Shown: positions 18,660 to 28,115, numbered from the stretch's first letter. The stretch is 40,934 nt of DNA from Kiloniellales bacterium (GCA_022361275.1 JAKSBE010000513.1:1-40934); one strand, 5' to 3'. Notes: a model not told the origin generated them from the sequence alone. A program made the numbers and translations.

Positions 18660-19409
18660 TCAGGCCGTCATTCGGGCCAGGACCTCGTCGGCGATTTCGA
18701 AGTTGGCCGAGACCCGCTGCACGTCGTCACTGTCCTCCAAGGAGTCAAGGAGCTTGATCAGGCCGTCGGCCTGGGCCTCGTCGACCGGAACGGTGGTCTG
18801 CGGCTTCCAGGTCAGCCCCGCTTCCCGAGGCTCGCCGAATCGCGCGGCGAGCGAGTCGCGTACCTCCGAGAACACTTCTGGCGCGCAAACGATCTCATGG
18901 CCCTCGGCGTTGGATTCGACATTCTCGGCGCCGGCTTCGGCGGCGGCCTCGAAGATGCCGTCGGCGTCTGCGACCTCGCCGCCGTAGAGGATCGAGCCGA
19001 CCCGCTCGAACATGAAGGCGACGCTGTTGGTCTCCCCCAGGGCGCCGCCGTGCTTGCTGAAGGCGGCGCGCACCTCCGAGGCGGTCCGGTTGCGGTTGTC
19101 GGTCAGGGCCTCGACGATGACCGCGACCCCGCCGGGCCCGTAGCCCTCGTAGCGGATCTCCTCGAAGCTGGTGTCGTCGTCGCCACCGCTGGCCTTCTTG
19201 ATCGCCCGCTCGATGTTGTCCTTGGGCATGTTGGCGGCCCGCGCCGCCGCGATCGCGGTGCGCAGGCGCGGGTTCATGTCCGGGTCCGCCAGGCCAGACT
19301 TCGCCGCCACCGTCAGCTCGCGCGACAGCTTGGCGAATTGCTTGGCGCGCTTCTTGTCCTGCGCGCCCTTGCGAAACATGATGTTCTTAAACTGTGAATG
19401 ACCGGCCAT
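18660..19409 (-). CDS. yebC: YebC/TACO1-family protein
   Basis: 249 residues. The N-terminus [22 protein letters not shown] and the [21 protein letters not shown] segment are the family signature. Family members were first described as transcriptional regulators; recent work links them to relief of ribosome stalling at proline-rich stretches. It sits at the head of the ruv-tol run, as in many proteobacteria. The 232-bp AT-richer region above it (19410-19641) holds its promoter and no gene that I can see. Confidence 0.93.
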   Translation of the reverse strand: MAGHSQFKNIMFRKGAQDKKRAKQFAKLSRELTVAAKSGLADPDMNPRLRTAIAAARAANMPKDNIERAIKKASGGDDDTSFEEIRYEGYGPGGVAVIVEALTDNRNRTASEVRAAFSKHGGALGETNSVAFMFERVGSILYGGEVADADGIFEAAAEAGAENVESNAEGHEIVCAPEVFSEVRDSLAARFGEPREAGLTWKPQTTVPVDEAQADGLIKLLDSLEDSDDVQRVSANFEIADEVLARMTA

Positions 19410-19641
19410 CGCCGCCCCAATCTAGATCTCGGGGTGAAGTCGAGAATTTTACCATATTTTGTGGTGGACAACCTCGGACTTCGTCGAGGGATAGTCAACC
19501 AATATGGCGACATTTGGGCGCTCGGAGCCAGCAATACCGCGCGATTCGGCGCAAATTTGAAGGCTTTACCCGGATTTAAGTCCGAGCCGTCAGACTGCGT
19601 GTCGTTCCGTCGTGATCCCACCGCCGCGCGAGCGAGGAAAG

Positions 19642-19926
19642 ATGCAGGCGAAGACTGGACTTCTGGAATTCGCGTCCGAGGGCGCGCCCCCCGGGGGCAG
19701 GGTGAGCCAGGCCGAGATCGACCGGCGCCTCGAGCAGGCGGCGGCACTGGTCGAGGACTTCGCGGAGACGGCCGCCCTGCCCGCCTTGGACGCCTGCCTC
19801 GCCGCGGCCGCCGGCGCGCCGCCGCCGCTGGCTCCGCTGGCGGAGGAGCTCTGCCAGCAGACCGCGATGCTGCAGGACGAGGTCGAACGCTTCCTCGGCC
19901 AGATGGACGACTGCCGCAAGGCCTGA
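19642..19926 (+). CDS. Small hypothetical protein, helical
   Basis: 94 residues from ATG 19642, preceded by GCGAGGAAAG. The composition is normal for coding sequence here, with Ala/Leu/Glu-rich helices and two to three cysteines. Stretches such as SQAEIDRRLEQAAALVEDFA and LAEELCQQTAMLQDEVERFL look like a short helical bundle or coiled coil. It is convergent with the phosphoesterase gene that ends 8 bp away. I do not recognise the family; the choice of this frame over the antisense frames rests on composition and the ribosome site. Confidence 0.6.
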   Translation: MQAKTGLLEFASEGAPPGGRVSQAEIDRRLEQAAALVEDFAETAALPALDACLAAAAGAPPPLAPLAEELCQQTAMLQDEVERFLGQMDDCRKA

Positions 19927-19933
19927 TCCGGCC

Positions 19934-20758
19934 TCACTCCGTTTCGCCGTCCGGTTCGCTGGGCGCCAGCCGGCCTCCGGCACGGACCGGCTCCACGCGC
20001 TCGGCCAGGCCGCTCGAGTCCGAGGTTTCCACGAAGACGCCGCAGAGCGTGCCCGGCCCCTTGGCCGGCGTCAGGCGCTCGGTCGGCAGCTTGCGCGTGA
20101 AGCGGGCGATCGGCACCGCCTTGTCCATGCCGATAACCGAGTTGTAGTCGCCGCACATCCCGGCGTCGCTGAGGTAGGCGCTGCCACCGGGCAGGATCAT
20201 GGCGTCGGCGGTGGGCACGTGGGTATGGGTGCCGACGCAGAGCGAGACCCGGCCGTCGACCACGTGGCCCATGGTCATCTTCTCGCTGGTCGTCTCGGTG
20301 TGGAAGTCCAGCACCGCGGCGTCGACCGTGGCGCCGAGGCGCTGCTTGGCGAGCTCCCGCTCGACGCAGGCGAAGGGGTCGTCGAGCGGGTCCATGAACA
20401 GCCGGCCGAGGACGTTCAGCACCAGGACCTTCTTGCCGCCCGGCACCTGGAAGACCGCGCTGCCGCGGCCCGGCGTGCCTTCGGGATAGTTGTGCGGCCG
20501 CAGCAGGCGCGGTTCCCGGCCGATGAAGGCGAGGGCCTCGCGCTGATCCCAGGAATGGTTGCCGCCGGTGATGACGTCGACGCCCGCGGCGAAGAGTTCC
20601 TGACAGACCCTCTCGGTGATGCCGAAGCCGCCGGCGGCGTTCTCGCCGTTGGCGATGACGAACTCCAGGCCGAGCTTGCGGCGCAGCCGCGGCAGATGCT
20701 CGGCCACGACCTCGCGCCCGGAGCGCCCGTTGACGTCGCCCAGGAAGAGTATCCTCAT
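19934..20758 (-). CDS. YmdB-type metallophosphoesterase (TIGR00282 family)
   Basis: 274 residues. Metal-binding motifs GDVNGRSGR (7-15), NGEN (37-40), GNHSWD (66-71), DFHTETTSEK and GTHTHVPTADA are complete. Members hydrolyse 2',3'- or 3',5'-cyclic nucleotides in vitro. The last ~25 residues are Gly/Glu/Pro-rich and not part of the fold. The ATG overlaps the stop of the formyl-THF cyclo-ligase gene, an alphaproteobacterial pairing. Confidence 0.92.
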   Translation of the reverse strand: MRILFLGDVNGRSGREVVAEHLPRLRRKLGLEFVIANGENAAGGFGITERVCQELFAAGVDVITGGNHSWDQREALAFIGREPRLLRPHNYPEGTPGRGSAVFQVPGGKKVLVLNVLGRLFMDPLDDPFACVERELAKQRLGATVDAAVLDFHTETTSEKMTMGHVVDGRVSLCVGTHTHVPTADAMILPGGSAYLSDAGMCGDYNSVIGMDKAVPIARFTRKLPTERLTPAKGPGTLCGVFVETSDSSGLAERVEPVRAGGRLAPSEPDGETE

Positions 20759-21357
20759 GCCCGCTCCCGCCCGGCCGCGAAGGGTTCCGGCGTGACGACC
20801 TCGCGCTCGGTGACGATCCGGTCCAGCGCCTCGTCGCCGGCTTCGACCGGGACCTCAGCCGCTTCCTGGGCGGCGAAGGCGAGGCCGACCGCGATGATCG
20901 CCCGGCGCCCGCGCAGGGCGGCCAGGGTCCGGTCGTAGAAGCCGCCGCCATAGCCGAGCCGACGGCCCCGACGATCGAAGGCGAGCAGCGGCACCAGCAG
21001 GATGTCGGGCGCGACGGCCGGGCAGTCCGGGCCCGGCACCCGGGTCCCGAAGGCGGCCGGCTCCAGAGGTGCGTCCGGCTGCCAGGCACGGAACGCGAGC
21101 GCGGCGCCCGCCTCGACCACGACCGGCAGGCAGAGCCGCTGGCCTCGTGCCGCCAAGGCCGAGAGGACCGGACGCGGGTCCATCTCGTCGCGCAGCGGCC
21201 AATAACCCGCCACCGTCGAATCGGCCGGGATGACGAGCGAAGCGAGCAACCGCCGGCAGACCTCCGACGCGGCCGGGCGCCCGCCGCTCGCGGCTTCGCG
21301 CCGCCGCTGCCGCGACGACCGCCGCAGGGCGGCCTTGGCTTCGAGGATCTCGGTCAT
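20755..21357 (-). CDS. 5-formyltetrahydrofolate cyclo-ligase
   Basis: 200 residues from ATG 21357; the frame is open to 21384 without a better start. It converts 5-formyl-THF to 5,10-methenyl-THF with ATP. Visible are the Arg-rich N-terminal helix, GYWPLRDEMDPRP, VPLLAFDRRGRRLGYGGGFYDRTLA (the ATP/folate site) and the closing AVGLAFAAQE. It lies directly downstream of the 6S RNA, the classic arrangement in which this gene (fau, ygfA) is read through from ssrS. Confidence 0.95.
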   Translation of the reverse strand: MTEILEAKAALRRSSRQRRREAASGGRPAASEVCRRLLASLVIPADSTVAGYWPLRDEMDPRPVLSALAARGQRLCLPVVVEAGAALAFRAWQPDAPLEPAAFGTRVPGPDCPAVAPDILLVPLLAFDRRGRRLGYGGGFYDRTLAALRGRRAIIAVGLAFAAQEAAEVPVEAGDEALDRIVTEREVVTPEPFAAGRERA

Positions 21358-21399
21358 GGCTTCAAGACTGTTCGGGACTTGCACTCGGCGAAAGGGACA

Positions 21400-21558
21400 G
21401 GCGGTGCCGCGAAAGCCGTTGGCCGGATATCATCCTCTGTGGCCTGCTTACGCAGGTGGGCGCCATGTACCGAAACCACGGCTCCGGCAGGGACAGCTCC
21501 CGAGAGGGTCGTATTGGCCCCAGGGATCGAAAGGCCTGACGCACCCCACAGCACCGCC
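21400..21558 (-). ncRNA. ssrS: 6S RNA
   Basis: The gap between zapA and the formyl-THF cyclo-ligase gene is the conserved site of 6S RNA. On the minus strand a ~159-nt RNA is closed by GGCGGTGC (21558-21551) pairing with GCACCGCC (21407-21400). An apical CCTGC-GTAA-GCAGG hairpin lies at 21443-21456. Between them are GC stems interrupted by purine-rich bulges, as expected for the open-promoter-like central bubble that binds sigma-70 RNA polymerase. Ends are estimated from the closing stem. Confidence 0.78.
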
Positions 21559-21572
21559 GATGACTACGCTAT

Positions 21573-21923
21573 CTAGGTGGTCGCGAGCGTCGCGGCAATG
21601 CGCTCCAGGCGTTGCGCGCAGGCTTCCAAAGCCTCGGCCACCTCGACTTCCCGTTCCTCGAAAGCGGCGATGACCGCGCCGTTGGCGTCACCGTTGCCGT
21701 TGCCGGCGGCGCCGAGCTTGCTCATGGCTTCGTGCAGCTCGTCGGCGATCAGCAGGCTCGCCATCACCAGCAGGCGTGGCTCGCCGATCTGGCCGACCGC
21801 GGCCGCGAGATCGTTGACCCTCTGATCGACATAGGCGCCCAGCCGGCGCAGATGCTCCTCGTGGCCGTCGTCGCAGGCGATGTCGTAGTTCCGGTTGTTG
21901 ATGGTCAGCGTGATCTCGGCCAC
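21573..21923 (-). CDS. zapA: Cell division protein ZapA
   Basis: 116 residues. The N-terminal globular part (EITLTINNRNYDIACDDGHEEHLRRLGAYVDQRV) and the helix with LLVMASLLIADELHEA match ZapA, which crosslinks FtsZ filaments at the Z-ring. An Asn/Gly-rich break near 72-80 precedes the C-terminal coiled coil. It is one base after the coiled-coil gene and upstream of 6S RNA. Confidence 0.93.
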   Translation of the reverse strand: MAEITLTINNRNYDIACDDGHEEHLRRLGAYVDQRVNDLAAAVGQIGEPRLLVMASLLIADELHEAMSKLGAAGNGNGDANGAVIAAFEEREVEVAEALEACAQRLERIAATLATT

Positions 21924-21924
21924 G

Positions 21925-22149
21925 TCAGGTCTCCAGCAGGCTCTGGATTCGCTTGATCGCGCGATCCAGGCGCACCGCGACCTGATCCGCGGCCTCGCCC
22001 AGTTCCTGGTTCTCGCGCCGGGCCTGCGCCAGCGCCTCGCTCAGCCGCGGGTCCTGGACCTGCGCCGCAGGCGGGCCCTGGACCGCGGCCCGCTCAAGGG
22101 CGTCGGTCGCCGCCTTCAGACGCTGCGCTGCCTCGATCAGACGGGACAT
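21925..22149 (-). CDS. Small coiled-coil protein (DUF4164-like)
   Basis: 74 residues from ATG 22149; the longer frame to 22227 would run through the promoter. The sequence is almost entirely heptad-like (MSRLIEAAQRLKAATDALER at the start, AVRLDRAIKRIQSLLET at the end) with a Pro/Gln break in the middle. Small coiled-coil proteins ahead of zapA are common in alphaproteobacteria and are thought to help Z-ring assembly; that role is inferred from position. Confidence 0.75.
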   Translation of the reverse strand: MSRLIEAAQRLKAATDALERAAVQGPPAAQVQDPRLSEALAQARRENQELGEAADQVAVRLDRAIKRIQSLLET

Positions 22150-22197
22150 CTTCGCTGCTGCCGAATCCCAGATTTCTTCCCCAAACCAACGTTGCGC

Positions 22198-22227
22198 AGG
22201 ATAGGCGCTGGCGCGGTCACCGGTCAA
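22198..22227 (-). promoter_or_regulatory. Sigma-70-type promoter for the zapA operon
   Basis: On the minus strand TTGACC (22227-22222), an 18-bp spacer, then TATCCT (22203-22198). Transcription would begin near 22191, about 40 nt before the ATG at 22149. Both hexamers are good for a GC-rich alphaproteobacterium. Confidence 0.6.
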
Positions 22228-22278
22228 CCGAACCCGGCACTGCGCGGCGCGGGCGCCGGGGTTTAGGGATAATGCCGG

Positions 22279-22313
22279 TTGACGCTCCAGGGCAGTGGCG
22301 GCATCTTGCCGCC
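22279..22313 (+). promoter_or_regulatory. Possible tkt promoter with an overlapping hairpin
   Basis: TTGACG (22279-22284), a 17-bp spacer, then CATCTT (22302-22307). The -10 region is inside a perfect hairpin GGCGGCA (22297-22303), TCT, TGCCGCC (22307-22313). The ~130-nt leader to the ATG at 22444 has no ORF I trust. The promoter is weak by sequence. Confidence 0.3.
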
Positions 22314-22443
22314 AAGGTCGGGTCGGACCCCAAATGACGCCCTATCGAGCCTGGCGGGCACCGGCCGGGGTCGTGTCGGGGTCCAGGACGTGGGGAGACC
22401 GGTGCGGGCCCCCGCCGCATCAGAGCAAATGGCAGGTCATTCA

Positions 22444-24462
22444 ATGGACGTTAGGCCTTCAGGGCTTTCCGACTCCGAGGCTGCGCCCGGAGCGACTCAC
22501 AACGATATGGCGAATGCCATTCGCGCGCTGGCCATGGACGCCGTGCAGAAGGCCAACAGCGGCCACCCGGGCATGCCGATGGGCATGGCCGACGTCGCGA
22601 CGGTGCTGTTCTCCCGCGTCCTGAAGTTCCATGCCGAGCGGCCCGACTGGCCGGACCGGGACCGCTTCGTGCTGTCCGCCGGGCACGGCTCGATGCTGCT
22701 CTACGCCCTGCTCCATCTGACCGGCTACCCGGGGATGACCCTGGAGGAGATCAAGAACTTCCGACAGCTCGGTGCGCGCACCGCCGGCCATCCGGAGTAC
22801 GGGCTCGCCCCGGGAATCGAGACCACGACCGGACCGCTGGGCCAGGGCCTGGCCAACGCGGTCGGGATGGCGCTGGCCGAGCGCCTGCTGAACGCCCGCT
22901 TCGGCGACGCCGTCGTCGACCACCGGACCTACGTCATCGCCAGCGACGGCGACCTGATGGAAGGCATCAGCCACGAGGCCGCCGCCCTGGCCGGGCACCT
23001 GCGCCTGGGGCGCCTGATCGTGTTCTTCGACGACAACGGCATCTCGATCGACGGTCCGACCTCGCTGTCCGATTCGGTCGACCACGGCCTGCGCTTCCAG
23101 TCCTACGGCTGGCACGTCCAGGCGATCGACGGCCACGACCCCGAGGCCATCGCCCGCGCCACCGAGCAGGCCCTGGCCGACGACCGGCCCTCGCTGATCG
23201 CCTGCCGCACGACGATCGGCTTCGGCGCGCCCAGCAAGGCGGGCAAGGCGTCCTCGCACGGCGCGCCCCTGGGCGAGGAGGAGATCGCCGGCGCCCGCGC
23301 AGCGCTCGGCTGGAGCCACCCGCCCTTCGAGATCCCGGACCCGATCCTCGAGACCTGGCGCGCCGCCGGAGCGAGAGGCGCGGCCGAGGCCGGGGCCTGG
23401 GACCAGCGCCTCGTGGCGCTCGGCCCGGCGCAGGCGCAGGCCTTCGAGGCCGCCATGAAGGGCGAGCCCGCCGCCGGTTGGCAGGCGGCCCTGGCCAAGT
23501 TCAAGAAAGCCGTGGCCACCGAGGCCCCCAAGGTCGCGACCCGGGTCTCGTCCCAGCAGGTGCTCGAGGTTCTGGTCGGGAAGCTGCCGCAGCTGATCGG
23601 CGGCTCGGCCGACCTGACCGGCTCGAACGGCACCCGGACCGGCGCGCACAAGGTGGTCAGCGCCGAGGACTTCGGCGGCAACTACCTGCACTACGGCATC
23701 CGCGAGCACGGCATGGCCGCGGTGATGAACGGCCTGGCGCTGCACGGCGGGCTGATCCCCTACGGCGGCTCCTTCCTGGTCTTCACCGACTACTGCCGGC
23801 CGTCGATCCGCCTCTCGGCGCTGATGGCGCAGCGGGTGGTCTACGTCATGACCCATGACTCCATCGGCCTCGGCGAGGACGGCCCGACCCATCAGCCGGT
23901 CGAGCACCTGGCCGCGCTGCGGGCGATCCCCAACCTCAGGGTCTTCCGGCCCTGCGACAGCATCGAGACCGCGGAGGCCTGGGAGCTGGCCTTGAGCGCA
24001 CCGGACACGCCGTCGGTGCTGGCGCTGTCGCGCCAGGGCCTGCCGACCCTGCGCACCGAGACCTTCGCCGAGAACTACACCGCCTGGGGCGCCTACATCC
24101 TGGCGCCCGCGGCCGAACAGCGGCAGGTGACCCTGATCGCCTCGGGCTCCGAGGTCGAGATCGCGCTCGAGGCCCGCAGGCTGCTGGCCGAGGAGAACAT
24201 CTACGCGGCGGTGGTTTCCATGCCCTGCTGGGAGCTGTTCCTGGAACAGCCGGCGCACTATCGCGACGAGGTTCTCGGGCCCGGCCTGCTGCGCGTGGCG
24301 ATCGAGGCCGCGGGCTGGTTCGGCTGGCACCGCTGGGTCGGCCTGGACGGCACGGTGGTCGGCCTGGAGGGCTTCGGCGCCTCCGGGCCCGCGCCCGAGC
24401 TCTACCAGCACTTCCAGATCACGCCCAACGCCGTGGTCGAGCGGGTCAAGAGCTGGCTCTAG
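22444..24462 (+). CDS. tkt: Transketolase
   Basis: 672 residues from ATG 22444 (GCAGGTC upstream); ATG 22429 and an open frame to 22279 are alternatives. It transfers two-carbon units in the pentose phosphate (or Calvin) pathway, with thiamine diphosphate and Mg2+. Visible: [15 protein letters not shown] (36-50), the ThDP motif SDGDLMEG (167-174) ending in N198, then the pyrimidine domain with the catalytic Glu in [13 protein letters not shown], and the [13 protein letters not shown] loop. It is followed after 49 bp by class I aldolase and then GAPDH. Confidence 0.97.
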   Translation: MDVRPSGLSDSEAAPGATHNDMANAIRALAMDAVQKANSGHPGMPMGMADVATVLFSRVLKFHAERPDWPDRDRFVLSAGHGSMLLYALLHLTGYPGMTLEEIKNFRQLGARTAGHPEYGLAPGIETTTGPLGQGLANAVGMALAERLLNARFGDAVVDHRTYVIASDGDLMEGISHEAAALAGHLRLGRLIVFFDDNGISIDGPTSLSDSVDHGLRFQSYGWHVQAIDGHDPEAIARATEQALADDRPSLIACRTTIGFGAPSKAGKASSHGAPLGEEEIAGARAALGWSHPPFEIPDPILETWRAAGARGAAEAGAWDQRLVALGPAQAQAFEAAMKGEPAAGWQAALAKFKKAVATEAPKVATRVSSQQVLEVLVGKLPQLIGGSADLTGSNGTRTGAHKVVSAEDFGGNYLHYGIREHGMAAVMNGLALHGGLIPYGGSFLVFTDYCRPSIRLSALMAQRVVYVMTHDSIGLGEDGPTHQPVEHLAALRAIPNLRVFRPCDSIETAEAWELALSAPDTPSVLALSRQGLPTLRTETFAENYTAWGAYILAPAAEQRQVTLIASGSEVEIALEARRLLAEENIYAAVVSMPCWELFLEQPAHYRDEVLGPGLLRVAIEAAGWFGWHRWVGLDGTVVGLEGFGASGPAPELYQHFQITPNAVVERVKSWL

Positions 24463-24511
24463 AAACGCGACGGCCGAGGAAAATCAGGAGACCAACAAGG
24501 ATACCACAGGG

Positions 24512-25513
24512 ATGAACATCGCTCAGCTCGCAGAGACGGCCCAGGCGCTGGTGGCGGACGGCAAGGGGATCCTCGCCGCGGACGAGAGCACCGGCACGAT
24601 CAAGAAGCGCTTCGACGGCATCCGGGTCGAATCGACCTTCGAGACCCGGCGCGACTACCGCAACATGCTCTTCACCACCGCGGGCGCGGCCGAGTACATC
24701 AGCGGCGTGATCCTCTTCGAGGAGACCCTGCGCCAGGAGGCCGCCGACGGCCGGCGGCTGGCGCAGATCATCGTCGACGCCGGCATGATTCCCGGGATCA
24801 AGGTCGATGCGGGCGCCAAGCCCCTGGCCCTGCACCCCGGCGAGACCGTCACCGAGGGCCTGGACGGCCTGCGCGACCGCCTGGCCGAGTACGCCGAGCT
24901 GGGCGCGCGCTTCGCCAAGTGGCGGGCCACCTACGGCATCGGCCCCGGCCTGCCCAGCGCGGCCTGCCAGGACGCGAACGCCCACGCCCTGGCGCGCTAC
25001 GCGGCGGTCTGCCAGGAGGCCGGCCTGGTGCCGATCGTCGAGCCGGAGGTCCTGATGGACGGCGATCACGACATCGACGCCTGCGAGGCGGTGACCGAGA
25101 CCACCCTGCGCCGGGTCTACGCCGCCCTGGCCGCGCAGGACGTGGTCCTGGAGGGGACCCTCCTGAAGCCCAGCATGGTGATCTCGGGCGCCGACTGTCC
25201 CGAGCAGGCCGGCGTCGAGGAGGTCGCCCGGCGCACGGTCCGGACCTTGCGGCGCTGCGTGGCCGCCGCGGTCCCCGGCATCGTCTTCCTCTCCGGCGGC
25301 CAGAGCGACGAGCTGGCCACGCAGCATCTGAACGCCATGAACAAGCTGCCGGCGCGGCGGCCCTGGAAGCTCAGCTTCTCCTACGGGCGGGCCCTGCAGG
25401 CGGCGCCGCTCAAAGCCTGGAGCGGCAAGCCGGAGAACCTCGCCGCCGCCCAGGCCGCCTTCCTGGAACGCGCCCGGGCGAACGGCCAGGCGGCTCTGGG
25501 GAACTGGTCCTAG
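24512..25513 (+). CDS. Class I fructose-bisphosphate aldolase
   Basis: 333 residues, Schiff-base type. N-terminal GKGILAADESTGTIKKRF (18-34), the IVEPE strand (175-179), and the imine-forming lysine in LEGTLLKPSMV (K219); FLSGGQSDELAT closes the phosphate site. It cleaves or makes fructose-1,6-bisphosphate without metal. Alphaproteobacteria often carry class II enzymes here, so the class I form next to tkt is worth noting. ATG 24512 gives the family N-terminus. Confidence 0.95.
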   Translation: MNIAQLAETAQALVADGKGILAADESTGTIKKRFDGIRVESTFETRRDYRNMLFTTAGAAEYISGVILFEETLRQEAADGRRLAQIIVDAGMIPGIKVDAGAKPLALHPGETVTEGLDGLRDRLAEYAELGARFAKWRATYGIGPGLPSAACQDANAHALARYAAVCQEAGLVPIVEPEVLMDGDHDIDACEAVTETTLRRVYAALAAQDVVLEGTLLKPSMVISGADCPEQAGVEEVARRTVRTLRRCVAAAVPGIVFLSGGQSDELATQHLNAMNKLPARRPWKLSFSYGRALQAAPLKAWSGKPENLAAAQAAFLERARANGQAALGNWS

Positions 25514-25758
25514 GTTCGATGCTCTCGGAAGACCGGTCGCCTCGGGGACCGGATACAACGGGCTCTGAGGCTGCGGCTGCAAGAGGGCGGGCAGGAGGGC
25601 GGAAAAGTCCGCGGACGACGAGGGATGCGCCGCTCGTCCTCGCCCCGGTCCCCCTTCCGGCGATCCAGATCAAGATGGCGGACCGCAGGGCCTGCCAGAA
25701 TGCCCGGTATCGACCGCATATGGTCCATTAACTCAGGCTGATGACGAAAGGGAGATCA

Positions 25759-26769
25759 ATGGCACTACGCGTTGCGATCAACGGTTTTGGCCGAATCGGC
25801 CGGCTCGTGCTGCGGGCCGCCATGGAAGCCGGACGCAAGGACATCGAGTTCGTCGCGATCAACGACCTCGGCTCCGCCGAAGCCAACGCGCACCTGCTGA
25901 AGCACGATTCGGTCCACGGCCGCTATCCCGGCAAGGTCGAGGCCATGGAGACCGCGATCAAGGTCGACGGCCACGAGACCAGGGTGCTGAGCGAACGCGA
26001 GCCGGCCAAGCTGCCCTGGGGCGACCTCGGTATCGACGTGGTGATGGAATGCACGGGCCGCTTCAACAAGCGGGACGCCGCCAGCGCCCACCTGGCGGCG
26101 GGCGCGAAGAAGGTCCTGGTCTCCGCGCCCTGCAGCGAGGCCGACCTGACGGTGGTCTACGGCATCAACCACGACCAGCTGACGGCGGATCACGACGTGG
26201 TGTCCAATGCCTCCTGCACGACCAACTGCCTGGTCCCGGTCGCCTGGGTCCTGGATCAGACGGTCGGCATCGCGCACGGCTTCATGACGACGATCCACGC
26301 CTTCACCGGCGACCAGCCGACCGTCGACACCCTGCACAAGGACCTGCGCCGGGCGCGCGCCGCCGCGGTCTCCATGATCCCGACCTCGACCGGCGCGGCG
26401 CGCGCCGTCGGCCTGGTCCTGCCGGAGCTCAAGGGCAAGCTGGACGGCACCGCGATCCGGGTGCCGACGCCGAACGTCAGCCTGATCGACCTCACCATCG
26501 AGGCGAAAAAGGAGACGACCGCAGAGGCGGTCAACGCCGCCATGGTCGAGGCCGCCGAGAGCAACCGCCTGAAGGGAGTCCTGGAGCTCAACGACGAGCC
26601 CCTGGTGTCGAGCGACTTCAACCACAGCGCCGCCAGCTCGACCTTCGACCTGACCCAGACCCAGGTGCTGGACGGCACCTGCGTACGGGTCCTGTCCTGG
26701 TACGACAACGAGTGGGGCTTCTCCAACCGGATGAGCGACACCGCGGTCGCCCTCGGCAAGCTGATCTAG
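25759..26769 (+). CDS. gap: Type I glyceraldehyde-3-phosphate dehydrogenase
   Basis: 336 residues from ATG 25759 with GGGAG upstream (ATG 25741 is six codons earlier). NAD fold INGFGRIGR (7-15), AINDL (33-37, Asp favouring NAD), catalytic SNASCTTNC with C153, and the S-loop [14 protein letters not shown]. It interconverts GAP and 1,3-bisphosphoglycerate. The 245-bp gap before it has no gene I can support. No pgk follows, unlike the frequent tkt-gap-pgk order. Confidence 0.96.
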   Translation: MALRVAINGFGRIGRLVLRAAMEAGRKDIEFVAINDLGSAEANAHLLKHDSVHGRYPGKVEAMETAIKVDGHETRVLSEREPAKLPWGDLGIDVVMECTGRFNKRDAASAHLAAGAKKVLVSAPCSEADLTVVYGINHDQLTADHDVVSNASCTTNCLVPVAWVLDQTVGIAHGFMTTIHAFTGDQPTVDTLHKDLRRARAAAVSMIPTSTGAARAVGLVLPELKGKLDGTAIRVPTPNVSLIDLTIEAKKETTAEAVNAAMVEAAESNRLKGVLELNDEPLVSSDFNHSAASSTFDLTQTQVLDGTCVRVLSWYDNEWGFSNRMSDTAVALGKLI

Positions 26770-26796
26770 CACCCGCGCCGTGAGGATTGACCGGGT

Positions 26797-27495
26797 TCAG
26801 ACGGTCAGGTGCCCGGTCTTCTCGTAGAAGAGGCAGCCGCCGTCGCTTCTTAGGGCGTGGCGGCTGCCGGCCGGATAGCGGACCCAGCTGCCGGTCCGGT
26901 AGCTGGGTTCGCCGTTCTCCAGCGCGCCTTCGAGCCCGACTTCGAGCCCACCTTCGAGGACGAAGATCTCCTGGCCCCCCAGATAAACCTGGGACTCCAG
27001 GACCGCGCCCGGCTCCAGGCGCAGCATGCGGATCCGCTCCGGGTGCTGCGCTTCGCCGTAGAGTTCCAGGACCTGGAGACCGGGAACCTCGCCGTCCCGC
27101 CATGCGGCGGCCTTGCTGTCGATGGTCACCTGCCGCCGGTCCGCGCCCGGATACTGGCGCAGCTTGACGAAGAGGACGCAGCCGCCGCGCGAGAAGGGCG
27201 CGTGGCTGAAGCTCTCCGGGTTGAGCAGATAGGTGCCGGCCGGATAGTCGCCGCGCTCGTCGGAGAAGACGCCTTCGAGGACCAGGATCTCCTCGCCGTC
27301 GGGGTGGGGATGCTGGCGGAAGCGGCTGTCGGCGCCGTAGCGCACCACCGAGGTGACCCGCCCGGCCTCCGCCGGCCCGCTCAGGTCAAGGCGCTTGCGC
27401 CAGACGCCGGGGCTCGGGCTCGCCTGCCATGCCATGTCGGCCGTGTGAACAACCGCGAGCTTCGACAGATCGCCGTTGATCTCATGCTCGGCCAT
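26797..27495 (-). CDS. Double-cupin protein, ChrR-like cupin family
   Basis: 232 residues from ATG 27495, with GGAGATC upstream; the frame is open to 27591 but that reaches into the divergent gene. Two cupin halves are visible. The first has RFRQHPHPDGEEILVLEGVF and PAGTYLLNPESFSHAPFS; the second has YLGGQEIFVLEGGLE and YPAGSRHALRS. The first carries the His/Glu metal ligands, the second lacks the HxH pair. Related cupins are found in anti-sigma factors such as ChrR, but no zinc-binding anti-sigma N-terminus is seen, so it may be a sensor or a small enzyme. Confidence 0.8.
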   Translation of the reverse strand: MAEHEINGDLSKLAVVHTADMAWQASPSPGVWRKRLDLSGPAEAGRVTSVVRYGADSRFRQHPHPDGEEILVLEGVFSDERGDYPAGTYLLNPESFSHAPFSRGGCVLFVKLRQYPGADRRQVTIDSKAAAWRDGEVPGLQVLELYGEAQHPERIRMLRLEPGAVLESQVYLGGQEIFVLEGGLEVGLEGALENGEPSYRTGSWVRYPAGSRHALRSDGGCLFYEKTGHLTV

Positions 27496-27571
27496 GGTCG
27501 CGGATCTCCCGTGCTTTTTTGCGGATTGGCGAGCTTGAAGCGACTCCTCTGCTGTATGTATGCAGCCTGAC

Positions 27572-27979
27572 ATGAAAGAAAAGGCCGTCATCGTCCACTG
27601 TCTGGAAGACGCCCGGATCGCCCTCGCGGCCGCCGAGGCGGCGGGCTGCGGCGTGGTCCTGGCCTCGGCCCCGGGCGCCGCCGGCTACGCCGGTGTCCTG
27701 TGGTTTCGCGAGCTGCTGCGGGCGGCGCAGGCCGAGCGGCCCGGCGTCGAGGTCATCGGCCTGCTCGACTGCGGCGACAAGCCCGGTCTGGTGCTGGCGG
27801 CGCTCGGCCAGGGCCTGCCGGCCCTGCGCTTCACCGGCCCGCGCAGGGTGGCGGCGCGGCTGGCCGGGATCTGCGACGGCGAAGGCGCCGCGCTCGTGAC
27901 CGGGCCCTTGAAGGCGCTCGACCTGGGGGCCGAGGCGGCGCCGGAGATCGCCTGTCGAGACTGGCTTTCCGGAGCCTGA
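27572..27979 (+). CDS. Conserved-looking hypothetical protein
   Basis: 135 residues from ATG 27572 (ATG 27560 is an alternative). It starts KEKAVIVHCLEDARIALAAA, then GCGVVLASAPGAAGYAGVLWF, LLDCGDKPGLVLAALGQGL and a short ALVTGPLKALDLG end. The alternating beta/alpha pattern with two Gly-rich turns resembles a small Rossmann-like fold. No signal or membrane segment. It is divergent from the cupin gene, 76 bp away, and upstream of efp. Function unknown. Confidence 0.75.
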   Translation: MKEKAVIVHCLEDARIALAAAEAAGCGVVLASAPGAAGYAGVLWFRELLRAAQAERPGVEVIGLLDCGDKPGLVLAALGQGLPALRFTGPRRVAARLAGICDGEGAALVTGPLKALDLGAEAAPEIACRDWLSGA

Positions 27980-28115
27980 TCCCTCATCTCGTAGACAACG
28001 CGAGAAAGCGCGCTGGCGCGTCCTCCGGGCAATTGCCTGGCAGGGACTGAACTGCTAGCTTCCGCGCGCCTTTCGAGAGCCGAGATTTCCCGGAACAGCC
28101 CCCCGGATCAGACCT

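Noticed and set aside
22459-24411. 650-codon minus-strand open frame over transketolase
   Set aside because: Shadow of tkt; no motif, no start context, biased composition.
25514-25758. Small membrane protein on the minus strand in the fba-gap gap
   Set aside because: A short hydrophobic run is readable, but the frame has no start with a ribosome site and turns Arg/Pro-rich; not supported as a gene.
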